DNA of 64,000 bases from Cristatella mucedo (Eukaryota; Bryozoa; Phylactolaemata; Cristatellidae): contig WPIO01000050.1 in NCBI GenBank assembly GCA_009760855.2, positions 1,087,001 through 1,151,000 on the forward strand, written 5' to 3'. The notes under the pieces are model-generated. The model had not been told where the DNA came from, made no database searches, and saw only the letters and a list, made by a program, of their open reading frames with translations. The translations under genes and the position numbers were made by a program. Numbering within the stretch: the stretch's first letter is position 1; each line of letters begins with the position of its first letter. Of the stretch, positions 22,483 to 55,097 are shown piece by piece.

Positions 22483-25400
22483 TGTCCTAGCGTTCAATGC
22501 AGTCTGCCGATCGCGCTCGTCCTGTCGCTGTAGCCCCCTGAATTATACCCTTGTCCGACCTTTCCCCCTTAATCGCTCCGCATACCGCCGCAGTCCCGTA
22601 GTGGTAGGCCCGAGCTCCTGTTCAGCGTCTTCTCATCAGCCAAACGAGCTCTTAACTATTACCCAGTGTAACGCCAACTTTTATCTGATTTGGCTACATT
22701 GTGGTAATCCTCTTAATTATTCCCCCTTATCCGACCTTCCCCCCTCTATGCTTTATGTGCCATCGTACGAGCCCCGCCCCGCCCCACCCCGAGTGCCGTC
22801 TAAGCGATTAGAGCCGGCAGATCTGGTGTGTGGCTACAGAAAAATCTTGCTCGTGCCCCCCCCCCCATTCGGGCGTTGCAGCAGAAACTCGGAGCCTGCT
22901 ATCGGGATTTCGGTCAGACTTTTAAATGTAGTCAATGCAGCCGCGAGAGATTTCCGTCGGCAGCGTGAACTGTTGTCATCCTAAAGCGCTGGCTGATAGT
23001 ATGTAATTCGGACCTCGGTCACTGCTGAAGTGATCGGCGGTTTCCGGATTCCGGTACTGATTGAGAATCCCGGAGCTCTGCTAGCTGGAGCACCGACGTT
23101 CGGGCGTCGATCGGACAAACGTCGATAGGTCGATGTTTGTTCGATCGACCTGCCTCCCCCTCACACTGCGACTCTCGCTCTACGAAATACAGAGTCGGAC
23201 GATGGGCTTGTAGCGATCGCAGAAAATAATCTCTTGTCATTTAATTGGCAACGCTCGTCGATCAATTTCAGTGCGGCCGGCGTGCGTGGAGTCAAAGGCT
23301 GCAAAATGTAGACACTCTGCTGTTCTGAGCCGCCTCAAATATACACTTCTGCTTCGAAGATATTGCATAGATACCGCTTCGAGGCTATACGAGCCATAAC
23401 GTCGCGAGCTCCACGCTTGCTCTTTAGTATAGTCTGTAGACAAGCGTACCATGCGGCTCGAGCCAACGCCTCGTGCTAGCGCGGATGAATATGAAGAAGG
23501 GAGCTACGACGACGACGCAGTTCCTACGTCGCGCTCAGCACGCTTTGAGGCGCGCTCCGTCCGCCCCGCTCACGTGGGCTTTGAGGACGAGTGCCCATAA
23601 AAGGGGATGAAGTAATGAATGGAGCACTTTCTTAACGGAGCCGCTGCACCGGCATGCAGCCAGCGCAGTGCCAAACTCGACTTTGCTCGTGCGTTCCGAG
23701 GTGTGCAACGTCGCACTAGAAACAATTCTCTTTTAACTTTCAACAGCATTTGGTTGACATAACTCTCTTTCAACATTCAATTGAACATAATTGTTTGCGG
23801 CGGGTGTGTGCGTGTGTGTGTATGCGCGCACGAGGCGATCTCAAAATCAAGCAGACGGTTCGGGCTGAGCTGAACTCTTACCGCCAGGGTTCGCTGCTGC
23901 TGCTGCCGCCAGGCGTGCTGCGTTGGAAGTCGGCGAGTCTGAGGTATTTCTTCCGCCAAAATGTGCGGTGGTGTTTCTACCACCGTCTGCTGTGCTTGCT
24001 AGAACAATTATAACATGTAAAGCACCCGACGGCGGCACTTGTGCCAACAGTCGAGCACTGTCCGAGAGTAATGGAAATGCGGCCCCTCACCCGCTGAGGA
24101 ATGACAGCGAGCCAATTTCTGCAGCGACTCTAGCTGAGAGTGCCACCAGTGCAAGCTCTGCAGAGCGGCACCGCTCGCCCATTACCGTTCGCCTGGATGT
24201 CAACCAAGCACAATTCTAACGTTGGAATGTCGGTAAAAGACAAGGTGACATTGTTTCCAAACTTGTACGTTCTACCACTTTGCGGAAATATTACTTCTTG
24301 CGAGGGTGAACCTGAAAATAAATTAATGTGGCTCGCTCTTCCGACTCCGCTCTCAATCGAGGCGTTAAAAATGATGACCAGGAGATGGCTTTTCCTTCGG
24401 CATCTCGGGTAGGCTGAAAATGTGTTGGCTCAGAGAAGCAATGCCAAGAGGACGAACAGCTCCACGGCCAGCAAGACTTTTAGCAATGCGACCATGTCCT
24501 GGCATATCCTCACGGGCGGAATTACAGTTCGTGCTCTCGAGGAGTTAGCAAGCAGAGGATGTGCGGATGTACACGCGTCTACGTTACTGAGCATTATATT
24601 GCATAGCCACGTAGGGCTGGATTATTGTTCAGAATAATTGATCAGCTATTTAGCATTTAATTAGCTCCTTGGGCGGATACCAGGGCGGGCTTGCTGCACC
24701 AGCAGCCTGTCGCAGAGTGGGGGTCTCTTTCAGCGATTCTTCTTTCAGCGATGCAGTGATGATTATTGTCGATCGAGGCCGGGGCCGTCAGGGCATGCAG
24801 CGCACGTATATTTGCCGGGCAAGTCAATGGGGAGTCAGCTATTTTTCCGCATCTGCGTAATTTTCCGGGAGCATTTGTAATCGCTTCGGCTTTGGCAATT
24901 TGCTTGCACTAGGAGTAGAGAAAATTTAGCTTGCATCCCCTTCCTGTTTCGTGCCGGAAAGAAGCGCTTAATAAAAGCAAAAGCTTCAAGACTTGCAGCA
25001 GTGCACGGGGATAGTTTTCTGCCTCAAAGCGCCGCATGCCTAAAAATAAGGAGCGGGCAAGGAGCCAGCTGATCGTCGATCGTCGACCACTTGATCGTCA
25101 GCATCGACCAGAGAGCGAGTGATCAGTCAGCATCGATCGTCGATCGTCGAGCTCGTCAGCATCGATCGCGTGACCTCGCCGATTGTCCGCATCGGTTAGC
25201 GAGTGGTCAGTAAACTTGGCCGCCCTGCCAACAGCCACCGCTCCCTTTTGCCATCCTTTTCTCCTTCCTTGGAGACTGTTGGCGCACCTGCAATTCCATT
25301 CTGCTCTCATTCTCATCGCGTCTCAGCCGCATTGCTTAATATATGGGTACAGCCACCCCTCCCCCGAGGCCAGTACGAAAGTCCGGCCAGTACAAGCATC

Positions 25401-26147
25401 CGGTCCTGTAAGATCCTCGGGTCGTCGTCATCTCACGCGGCTGGCTCTGCGGCCTTTGTTCCTAGGGGGCGCTTCGGCGTCGCTCAGTTCGAAATCCACT
25501 CGGCGGCCACTAGTTAATGTTCTTTGCAAAGAGCTGCCGAGTCTCACTTTCGTTCTTTCTTTCTTTCGTTCTCTCCTACCTTCATTGTCGAGAGGGTGGT
25601 CCTGGCGAAATGATCTTATCCAAGCCCAGCTCTCTGAAGGCAGGCGCGGACAAAACTAGCGATTGAACAAATTTCGCGCATCGAATGTCGAACTGGCTTC
25701 AAGTGCCCTATTCAAGTCTGCTGCGGCCTTTCATTCACTTTGCCTCGACTGCGCCTGTCGTTTCATGGGGAGACATATTGAAATGCATAAGAATTTTCAG
25801 TTCGCAGTTGCGAGTCTTACTTGCGTTCGTCAGTCGAAGGGCCAAGCAAGTTTCTCCGACGTCGGCATGTAGATCTTCGCTTTCAAAATTGGTAACGTAA
25901 ACCGTCATTGTAATGGCACTTCCCGGCGGAGCCGCCAAGTGAGATGAGCAGTTTGAAATGAGAGCCTCGTTATAGAGCCGGACTGAGCCGCCGTCTTTTA
26001 GCAGTAGATTGGGACCGCAAATAGCGTACCGATCTAGAGGCGAGTTTGGTTGCTCTAAAATCGGTAAAAACGACCGTGATGCATCGCGGGTGCAGCATTG
26101 CCCCGCCCCGATCTGGAAACCATGGTTCATCGTAAGTTGATTGAGTT
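22483..26147. other. No gene recognised
   Basis: Frames of up to 177 codons (22451-22984), none with a recognisable domain. Contains a poly-C run (22857-22866), a cgtgtgtgtgtatgcgcgc tract near 23808, and the GATCGTCGA repeat near 25.1 kb. Confidence 0.5.
25070..25205 (+). repeat. Degenerate tandem repeat rich in GATCGTCGA
   Basis: gatcgtcgatcgtcgacc, cagcatcgatcgtcgatcgt and cgtcagcatcgatcgcg recur; many overlapping palindromic CGATCG words. Confidence 0.75.
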
Positions 26148-26832
26148 TATAATAAAAATAATAATGCACTTGATAAAGCGCCCTCAGAGAACTCAATCTC
26201 TTTCCAGGCGCTTAATATTTGCTGCAAAGAGAAACGCGATTGAATGGTGAGTGATATCATGCTTGATAAATAGCATGAATAACATGGTTAGTGGCAGCAT
26301 GCACAGTGTCAGCACGCATAAGCACATGAAGGACGAATCACAGGGACCCACTAAATTCTGTCCTAAATAGATGTGTTTTAAGCTTTTTTAAATGTGGTCA
26401 AGTCAGGGGATGTTCTGACATAGGTCGGGAGGGAGTTCCAAGGTTTTGGGAGCATACCAACTAAATGCACGGTCTCCGAAGGATTTGAGGTTTGTATGAG
26501 GTTTTGGTAAACTGTTGGATTCCGAAAAGCGGATGGTACAATGCTTGCCCTATTGGGGGAGTAGATCTGAGAGATAAGCTGGAGCCAAAGAATGAAGGGA
26601 CCAAAAAGTGAGTGACAAAACCTTGAAGTCGATCCGTTGCTTGACTGGGAGCCAGTGCAGGTAGGCGATAAGTAGTGTGATGTGGCAACTGCGACGCTCA
26701 CGACAGACAAGCCTAGCTGCAGAGTTTTGCACCAGCTGCAATCGCCTGATTGCACATGCCGGTAGGCCAGCAAGCAGTGAGTTGCAGAAGTCAAGACGGG
26801 ATGTCACAAATGCATGGACCAACTTATACGTG
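26148..26832 (-). mobile_element. LINE family A fragment, reverse orientation
   Basis: Minus-strand copy of the RT C-terminal region ([35 protein letters not shown]) with frameshifts. The tail appears on the + strand as (AAT)n followed by gcacttgataaagcgccctc at 26150-26220. Confidence 0.88.
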
Positions 26833-26837
26833 GTATA

Positions 26838-26936
26838 GCAATACGACCGAGGTCGTGGGGTTGAGCCCTGTGAATGATACGAGAAGCGCCTGGATAGAGG
26901 TTCAGTTCTCTTAGAGGGCTATATAAATTAATTAAG
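26838..26936 (+). mobile_element. SINE family 1, 5'-truncated
   Basis: Retains gaggtcgtggggttgagccc and the tail agcgcctggatagaggttca; joined directly to the reverse LINE A copy on its left. Confidence 0.65.
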
Positions 26937-28009
26937 TATTTCTATCTACTAAATAAAGCAAAAAAGTCTGTCCGTCACACCGCAAGACGGCTCACTTCCG
27001 TCATGCGGCAAGATGGCGCACAGCGATGTCTTCCTTGACCATACTCTGACTATTTCTTACTCTGACTCAAAGAAGCGAGTCCGCAGGCACTGAGCTCTAG
27101 CACATTATTTGTTATCCACAAATTTTTTTTTTCGGTGGGCTTATAAGCGCTAGCTTTTTGTTCTCGTGCTCTCCTGCCAAAGATCGGTGAAAAGTCTTAA
27201 GCGGCTGTTCGAGAGAGCTTGAGTAAAAAGAGAGAGAGAGAGCGACCAAAAGGCCTTTATAAAAAAAAGCCTCCACAGACGAGAGCGACGACTCTTGAAG
27301 CCAATGTCGTTGAATCTCGCCCAATCTCGTTGGAAAGCAGATGAGCTGTCAAGCCGCCGTCATGGATGCCGCTACTGTGGTCAAGCGATTTCCCCACGTT
27401 CGAGGCAGGATTTCTCTGCAGCGCAAGACCTCTGCAGAAAAGGAAGCAGCGGCTGTGGACAGCAGCAAAGCCTCCAGCCACGAAGCCTCCAGCTCAGACC
27501 GGCCTTTCTCGCGAGCACCGTCCGTCTCATTCTACACCTGCTTGCCGTCGGTCAGCCTGCGTCTGGGGAAGTTTCCTGCTACCAAGGGCCGTTATCGGGC
27601 CAACGATTTCCCACGTGCGCCAGGAAGCAGCCTCCGGTGTCGGACAAATGCCGCAAGCAGCCGAAGCAAGCGAGCGCGGCGTCGCGCGCAGGGAAGACTG
27701 TGCGCCGCCGCCGCAGCCTAAGCGCTACAAACTTGCCCACGCCGCCGCCGCCGCCGCCGGCTTCGCTCTCCAGCGTGTCGAGAGTCGCGTCGTGGATTTC
27801 TGCCAGCACCACTGCCAGCGCTACAGCTATCAGGAAGCCTGCGGTCGAGCTCCGGCGATGCATTTCTGTTTCTATACAGAATCGGCCCGCTCCTAGCAAA
27901 TGGCGAGAGCCGAAGTGGCGTCGCCAGGAGAGAAGCTAGCTATGACGTAGACCGCTTGTTAGTCTGTGACGGCGGCGCGCGCCAGGCACGCCGCGCCGCG
28001 GCGGCGGCT
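26937..28009. other. No gene recognised; GC-rich block 27.3-28.0 kb
   Basis: Three overlapping plus-strand frames of 126-214 codons at 27295-27939 in different phases argue for composition rather than coding. (CCG)n at 27735-27760. Confidence 0.5.
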
Positions 28010-28360
28010 GCGAACGTCGCGTGCGACTTTCGCGTCCAGTCAGAACTAGGCCGCCGAAAACGTAGCGCTCGCGGGGCGGTGCTCGTCTCAGCCGACTCGC
28101 GCGACGACCACTGGTGACGCCGGAGCCTTGTATCGCGGCTAGCAACTTGTAGGTGCTGCACAAACGCACGCAGATATGCCGACAGTTGCAGAAACACGGC
28201 TGCGACGATGGGCGCTCACACCTTAACATATCAAGTCCGTATCCGTAATGCAGACAGGTCTATTATTTAGCGGCAGTTACTGGCGTTCAACAGCGGCCAT
28301 GAGGTAAACCGACGGCTCTGTGATCTAGAGCTCAAATCAGCACCAATGCCAACACGGGCG
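28010..28360 (+). repeat. Diverged dispersed repeat, copy 2
   Basis: Counterpart of the 8.4-9.0 kb repeat in the same orientation (gcgtgcgactttcgcgtcca, acttgtaggtgctgcacaaa, ttcaacagcggccatgaggt). Its right-hand continuation seems to lie at 29880-29930, with about 1.5 kb of other sequence between. Confidence 0.55.
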
Positions 28361-28599
28361 TACCGATGGGGGCAGGGTGCATAAGTCCCCGATGGCGGTA
28401 ACCCGGGTTACCGATTTTCCGCAAGTAGAATCGTAATTAATTATTAGTTTTGAGGATAGCTGCTCTGAAAATGTAGCGTTTCGAAGTCGAAAACGCCGTT
28501 GACCTGATTCAGTAGCAGTGCCATCAGAATCATGTCGTAGCAATCTCGCTATACAAATTAATTATATTATATTAATATCTGAATAACAATGTGGGCAAG

Positions 28600-29410
28600 A
28601 ACTCAATGAAAGGATACTCGCCACGGTTGGCTACAATGACGATATAAAAGATGTTAGCAATGATGTTCTCAACAACGCAGTGGAACTGGTGTGCAAGTTC
28701 TTGTAAACATTTCCCGGGAACTTCATTGCCACCCGCTGGTCTGAAAAGATGATGCAGAAGGTCCGGAATCGCGGCGTACTAGTACTCGCCTGGCGTAGCA
28801 ATGACGATTCCAAATCTCCAGCTGACAGTGGCAATCGTGATGGAGGTGACGGTCTTGAGAAGTCATTTAACTTGCATCGTCGGCCTACAGTTATACAGCT
28901 GCTCCTGCATCGCTTCCTCGCCGGGTTGGTGCTGTTGCTGGATCCGCTCAGACGGTGCGTCCCATCGCCAGCGAAAGGCTCCTACGAGCCAAAAGAAGAG
29001 CGCGATCGAACGCGTCAAGCAACGACTTGGGAATGACGAGTTTCTACGTATTCAGGAGCTGCGGACTCGGTTAGAGCCCGTCCGACGCGAGCTAAAACAA
29101 TGTGACGGCATCGTCATGATGACGATTAAGCTCGGATCGAGTCCCGCTCCGAGATCTGGAGTTTCATCTGGCCGTGCCGAATTATATCGCTGATAGTGAG
29201 GACGAAGATCCTGACAATGTTGGCGCGCCGTTGGTGATGGCATCTGATATGGCGCAGACTCGTGGCAGAAAAAAAGAGAGCGACGGCGCAGAAAGCTGCT
29301 CCGGGCGTGCAGATACGCTCCGTGGGGCGCCCGAAGAAGGTATCAGCGGTTGTCCCAAATCAGCCATCGATCTTAAGCTATTACTCGAAAAATAGGCTCA
29401 ATTTTTGCGA
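28600..29410 (+). pseudogene. Broken orphan coding segment, family not recognised
   Basis: Protein-like text shifts between frames: ATVGYNDDIKDVSNDVLNNA at 28620-28680, LRTRLEPVRRELKQCDG at 29060-29110, then PNYIADSEDEDPDNVGAPLV at 29176-29235 and RSVGRPKKVSAVVPNQPSIL at 29312-29372. The mix of acidic patch, GRPKK and a terminal QPSILSYY resembles part of a transposase or nuclear protein, but I cannot assign it. At least two frameshifts separate the parts. Confidence 0.35.
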
Positions 29411-30091
29411 TCGAGCCCTGGATTCTTACCCTGGATCAGCCGCTGCCCACTTGCACAATAGAAATCATCGTTTTCGAAATCACCGTCTTTCCGGTGACAA
29501 ATTGAACTCAATGAGCCCGATATTTTTTAGCCTATTTGCATATAATTTGGACGAAAATTCAGGTAGTTATTGCAGTCCGCTCGAACCCGGATTACCATGG
29601 TAGCCTGAGTTACTGCCACCGAGCTCATTACATTGCATTTGTCCCCGGGTGCTGGACCAGGGGCACTGAATCGGGGGCACCAGGGGGAGGGGTGCCAAGG
29701 TGGGTGTCTAATACTGGGTTGGGGGCCATCTGTGCAATTAGTCCCCGGGTGCACAATATTCTAGGAACGTCTCTGAATGCCAATGCCTAGATTCTCGAAC
29801 ACTGACTGCCAACCTATCTCAGGGCGCCGGCTTTTTTGAAGGCAACGGCAATAAACAATCGCACTATCGTGTACAATAACTACCGCCATAATCCGGCTGA
29901 TTTAGCTGGCGCCGCCGTTTCACTTCTCCTAACCTGTTAAACATTCCGCAAGACTGGCTTGCAGTAAGAGTGGTAAGCCTTGTTCATCTCGACCTCAGTG
30001 AAACGGACACAGGCACAAAGTATCTGCTGAGAAGAAAGTGAATCAGCTGAGAGCGTGCACACTCTGGAAAGCCCACGACGGCGGAGAAAAT
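29411..30091. other. Nothing recognised except the end of the dispersed repeat
   Basis: Repeated tccccgggtgc words at 29641 and 29742; the gccgccgtttcac match to the 8.9-kb repeat lies near 29910. Confidence 0.45.
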
Positions 30092-30188
30092 AATGATAAC
30101 GATAAGAGTAATAACAATGCACTTGGTAAAGCGCCCTCAGAGAACTCGGTCTCTTTCTAGAAGCTTCGCATTTGCTGCTAGTGGAAAC
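30092..30188 (-). mobile_element. LINE family A tail, reverse
   Basis: Reads aataacaatgcacttgg, then taaagcgccctcagagaact on the + strand, the reverse of the family tail. Confidence 0.72.
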
Positions 30189-30764
30189 TAATGCTAATGA
30201 AATATTTATGATGTTAGTTATGCATGGCAGCAGCAGATCAATGCGCCGTAGATGCAGAGCAGTGGGAATAGGGTCCAGAGGACTAGACTTCTTTGATTGG
30301 GATATTAACCTTAGGACGAGGTCACTAGTGACCTCATAATGTCACTGCAAACAGAGCTGTTCATTGCCTCCCACACGACGGGAGGTTAAGAAACGTGACT
30401 GCATAGAGAAAAAACAAAATTTTATTATAAATTTTGCCGAAAGATAACAGAAAGTCTCCTTCGACACGAGTTCGAAGTTTCTTTTTGAACATATAGACGG
30501 TCTCTTCCAGTTCAGGGTGCAGAGAAGGTGCATAAAAACGAGCTAATAGAATTTTACCTTCTTCGTTGCAGTCTTCGCGAAGATATATGATTTCGCGATG
30601 AACATTCTATCATTTCAATAAAAGTACTGCCACTTATTCTAGGAGCCGGTGCTCGTAGCCAATCTAATCAACGACGGTAAGTAGCTAAGGGAACAACGTA
30701 GAAATGTACCTATGCTTCAATTCTTCCCAACACCCAGCACGTCTAATTCTTAGAACTCTCTTAC
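30189..30764. other. Nothing recognised
   Basis: Small palindromic region tgacctcataatg / gaggtcactagtgacctc at 30317-30336; no gene seen. Confidence 0.5.
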
Positions 30765-31242
30765 TGCACGTGTTGATGACATCCGTGCATAAATGGCTGC
30801 TAACCTTCTTAAATTGAATGATGATAAAACCAAATTACTAGTTATGGGCAAACCAACTGTGATTCAGAAATTGGACAACCTAGCGCTCAAAATCTATATG
30901 CTTTAATCTAATCTCTATGCGTCAGAAAATCCCCCGACTTGACCACATTTAAAAAGAACTTAAAAAACACCTATTGAGAACAGCATTTAGTGGGTCCCTG
31001 TGATTCGTCCTTCATGTGCTTATGCGTGCTGACGCTGTGCATGCTGCCACTAACCACATTTGCATGCTGACCCCGTGCATGTTACCCCTAACCATGTTAT
31101 TCATGTTGTTTGTTTATCAAGCATGATATTACTCACCATTAAATTGCATTTCCATTTGCAGCAAATATAAAGTGCATAGAAAGAGATTGAGTTCTCTGAG
31201 GGCGCTTTATCAAGTGCATTATTATTATTATTATTATTGTTA
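30765..31242 (+). mobile_element. LINE family A fragment with internal deletion
   Basis: Begins at the region encoding ADDIRAWM-type sequence before RT motif D (aatgatgataaaaccaaatt), then jumps at about 30905 to the last C-terminal codons and runs through 3' UTR and (ATT)n. The intervening C-terminal domain is deleted. Confidence 0.85.
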
Positions 31243-31289
31243 CTCTAAAATCCTATCTCCTGGTGAATCTGTACTCAATCTATACGTCC

Positions 31290-32060
31290 TGCTCCAAACT
31301 CATCTTTTACACGACGACTCTATCAGCTTCAAAGTTTAATCCGCATACTTTAAGCTAGAAGCCATTGCTAAAATAAATTCGGGCTTGCTCAGACAGAAAC
31401 ATGTATACTACATCTAAGTTGCTCGACGCATGTGTGATATTCGTTCTCGACTTCTGTGATTCACTGCTTCCTTGCCTACAGCCCTATGCCATCCGGTGCT
31501 TACATTTGATGCAAAACTCTACAGCTAGGCTTGTCTGTCGTGAGCACCGAAATTGCCACATAGCATTACATCTTGCCGACCAGCACTGGCTACCAGTCAA
31601 GCAACGCATCGACTTCACTTTTAGGTCCCTTCATTCTTTGGCTCCAACCAACCTATCAGATTTACTCCTTCATCAGGCTATGGGTTGTGCCACCCGCTTT
31701 CGGGAATCTAATCGTGCACATATACCTCATAAGAACTTCAAATCCTTTGGAGACGATGCCTTTAGTTGGTATGCTCCTAAAGCCGGAACACGCTCTTGAC
31801 TGACGTCATGACTTCGCCCGACTTGACGATTTTGAAAAAGAAGCTAAAAGGCACCAGTTTCTCATAGCATTTAATGAGTCCTTGTGATTAGTCATTGTCC
31901 GCCTATGCGTGCTGATACTGTGCATGCTGTCACTGACCGCATTTTCATGCTGACACTGTGCACGCCACCTCAAAGGCTTTTGGACATTTCGCATGTTACA
32001 GCTAGCCATTCAATCATGCTTCTCTTACTGCATGTGTAGAGTGCCAATATTATGTTCTGT
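31290..32060 (+). mobile_element. Older, diverged LINE family A copy
   Basis: Encodes degraded versions of the RT C-terminal domain ([29 protein letters not shown]) and a decayed 3' end up to about 32050. Much more diverged than the 53-57 kb copies, so an older insertion or a sister subfamily. Confidence 0.8.
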
Positions 32061-33314
32061 TATAGTGGTACAACAATGTATTAGCAGATTACAATTAATA
32101 AATATCCGTACGAGATCAAGACTACGGGATTAAGATGTATTAGCTCACGAACGCATTGCTGGATGTTGATCCTTTACAGATATCCGAGTCTCCGACGGCT
32201 CTCGAAGGTATAGTAATCAGCACAGAAAATTAAGAGGCCGATCTTGAACTTTAACGCTTGTTTATTCACGTTTTACAACGAGTTTGCGTTTGAGCTGGCT
32301 AGTGAGGCTAAAACACCAAGGGCAGAACCATCTATGCTAACCTGAGGTAAATCACTTATGCTTTGCGGCTTAGAGCCAGTCGTCAGCTGATCCACCCACG
32401 TTCTCGAGGGATCCTTAGGAACAAGCTGCTTTTGATTTGATGCGATAGATTTTGAACGTGGTCATCTTTATTCAGTCATTCAAACTGCTGACGTTACTTG
32501 CTAGCTGATGCACTGCAACGCCCATATACGTTCATTAAGGCTTGCAGGGTCCCGTGTGTGAATTTAGGTTTTTTGTAGCTGCTACAGTTTTTGAGGCCGC
32601 CCACCGAATCTGACGCTTCAAAATCCTTTCGTTCTTGTTTCGTTTGAGCCTCGTGTCGTTGGTGAACTAATAGTGGCTGGCAATTACGCCTTTGGTCTTT
32701 GCAAGTCTTCGAGTCACTCTAGACTGCAGCGGATCGCTCGGTGGCGGCGCTTGTCGATAATCTGAGCTAAAGCGTACACGCGAATATTTACACCCTCATC
32801 AGGCTAGAATCAGGTGGGAAAGCTCCGGCAGCCGCGTGGCATCCATGTGAGGCAAGCGAAGCTGATATCGAATTCGGTGGCCCACTAGATTGGGTAGCCT
32901 AGCTTGCCTAGATCGCTGTAGCCTCGCTTTCGTTGTAAGCTGGGTACGAACGCGACTGACGACCACTGCGCCTGGCTGTGGCTCCACCACGCCTGGCTGT
33001 GGCTGAAGTGAGTACTGAGAAGGATGGCTGCTCAATTTTGCGATTTTGAGCTGCTCCGAATGCCAAGATATTCGCCATGATGGTTTCTGTTGGCAGTTCG
33101 AAAACTTGCATTCATCCAGTGCCACCAAGAAGCAACTGAATTATAAAGGGTTAGTGCGTTTTTTCAATTTCCGGCATCCCTTCCTTTCGGTCTCTGCAGC
33201 TGGTCGTAGATAGCTACGATCCATCGCTTGTCATTCTCCAAAGGAAAAACCAAAGGCAAATTACCGCCGCGATCTATTGAAGGAACTGTGGCCGAGGCTG
33301 TGGTGAATCGTAAC
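32061..33314. other. No gene recognised
   Basis: Direct repeat of cgcctggctgtggct at 32968 and 32989. A minus-strand frame of 109 codons at 32799-33128 has no recognisable similarity. Confidence 0.5.
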
Positions 33315-33796
33315 AAGGGCTGAGGGCGCTTTATCAAGTGTATTATTATTATCATTATTATTATAAGGGCGGTCTGGAGAATATACTGCTTTAATTAAGC
33401 TCATGAGTATATAGCTTATATTTAAGTCACGCTTACAAAGCGCTCTAAGCTGAGATTAGAGGGCCTAGAAGAAACAGTGAACAATGTTATTTCATTTATA
33501 TAAGGTACAGCGCCTAGAAAGAGACTGAGTTCTGAGGACCCTTTGTCAAGTGTATTCTTATTATAAAAATGAGGCATGATTCGACGGCCTCCGAGACTAG
33601 AAGGAAAACTAATAATATCCCAGACACGATCTCATCCCTGTCGGAGACTAGGGGGGCGGGAGGGGAGTCGCGCGCGCACTTCCGTCGCTGTCGTTCGCAC
33701 AATCGTGTTTCCTTGGCAGCAAAAGTAAAGCACCTAGAAGAAGGTTTAGCTCTCTGAGGTCGCTTTATAAAGTGTGTTATTATTATTATTACTTCT
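33315..33796 (+). mobile_element. Three short LINE/SINE family A tails in a cluster
   Basis: Tails at 33317-33365, 33500-33563 and 33715-33795, each with a form of gggcgctttatcaagtg or ggtcgctttataaagtg and ATT repeats. This suggests repeated insertion into, or expansion of, tail sequence just upstream of UTP18. Confidence 0.65.
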
Positions 33797-34135
33797 TCAA
33801 ATCAAATCAAACATTTCGTCTGACCTAGTTGAATGGTCTACGACGCTAGCAAGTAGCGCAGCAAGTGCTCGGGTCCACGGCGAGAGCCGACGGTGCACGG
33901 TAGTGACCACTGGGAACTCGAGGCTGACCAGTAGAAGATCTTACGTAGTGAATATTGCATTGCCGTACGAAGTCTTTTCGATATATAATTAATATTCGAA
34001 GGAACTAAATGCGATGGCGCACTTTACGACTTAAATGCTTCTGCCAGTCGTTTCTGTTAAGCAAGCATTCGAGCGGCACAGACTTCCGGTACTACCGCGT
34101 GGAGGTCGCGCCGTCCGAACTGCACAGCGTCAGCG
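33797..34135 (+). promoter_or_regulatory. Probable UTP18 promoter and 5' UTR
   Basis: Lies between a LINE tail cluster and the UTP18 start and becomes CpG-rich towards the ATG. In-frame TAA at 34058. I see no clear TATA box or mapped initiator, so the transcription start cannot be placed. Confidence 0.4.
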
Positions 34136-54382
<20,247 letters not shown>

Positions 54383-55097
54383 GAGCAACAAAGAGGGGCG
54401 TGGCGCTTCTCCAGCGTCCTGTGAGTCCTGCCACTGTACACCACGGTCGCTGCCACAGAATGCAGAAAGACAGGAGGGAAAACAGGTCTTGCAGCCTTGC
54501 AGCCAGCCCCGTAATCCGGTGCTAGCGTACCAGTGCAAATGTGGTGTTATTGAAGTGGTACTGTAATTCACAGTTGTACAGTCAGATATACCTTGTCTTG
54601 TGTAAACTTATGCTGACATGGCAAATAAATATCAAGTCAGACAAGCAAATCGGCTTATGAAGTCAGTGAGTGCAGGCGGCTTGCAACGCTGGCAGCAGAC
54701 AGGGCATATCGGTATGCCAGGACATGCCCGCATTCTGGAATGAACCGGTACAATTTGGAGGGCTGTCTAGCGAGGCATTGAGGTGTCTCATCATTAAAGC
54801 CTAGATCTGCTCCTCTGGGAGATGCCTTGGCCTGTTCGACGGCCAGTGCACAGCTGAGCTGATCGCTGGGAGCAGTGTCCAGCAACCCACTTTGTCACAG
54901 CAGCAGGCAGCGTCAAGTGCAGCTGACTGCACTGCGCTTCGACTGGCCGACCGTCGCGGCAGCGAGCAGCTGGTCCAGCTGCCGCTGCCACATGTCGAGT
55001 AGTGGCCTGCTGAGCGTTCCCCCGGCAGGCAGCCACCTCGTTAGCCACCACTCTGAGGGGGGGGGGAAGGGCAATGGCCAACGGAGGAGTGGTCTCG
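54383..55097. other. Interval between UTP18 and POLE2 stop codons (both 3' UTRs)
   Basis: 715 bp between the two convergent stop codons. It holds the UTP18 AATAAA at 54624. I saw no AATAAA or ATTAAA on the minus strand in this interval, so POLE2 either uses a variant signal or its transcript runs into UTP18. A 77-codon minus-strand frame at 54655-54885 shows no recognisable similarity and is best read as POLE2 3' UTR. Confidence 0.6.
54624..54629 (+). promoter_or_regulatory. Polyadenylation signal AATAAA for UTP18
   Basis: Canonical AATAAA 242 bp after the UTP18 stop, the first such hexamer downstream. This predicts a 3' UTR of roughly 260 bp ending before the POLE2 stop codon. Confidence 0.6.

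Noticed and set aside
26936-27010. Possible Helitron-like start (tctatctactaaataaagc)
   Set aside because: The opening resembles some Helitron ends, but I found no CTRR end with a hairpin and no second copy in the window.
27295-27939. 214-codon and overlapping 126- and 176-codon frames as a gene
   Set aside because: Three phases are open over the same GC-rich DNA and none shows a recognisable domain or splice structure.
54655-54885. 76-codon minus-strand frame as an extra POLE2 exon
   Set aside because: POLE2 already ends with a family-like C-terminus and stop at 55098; this frame lies in its 3' UTR and has no similarity that I recognise.
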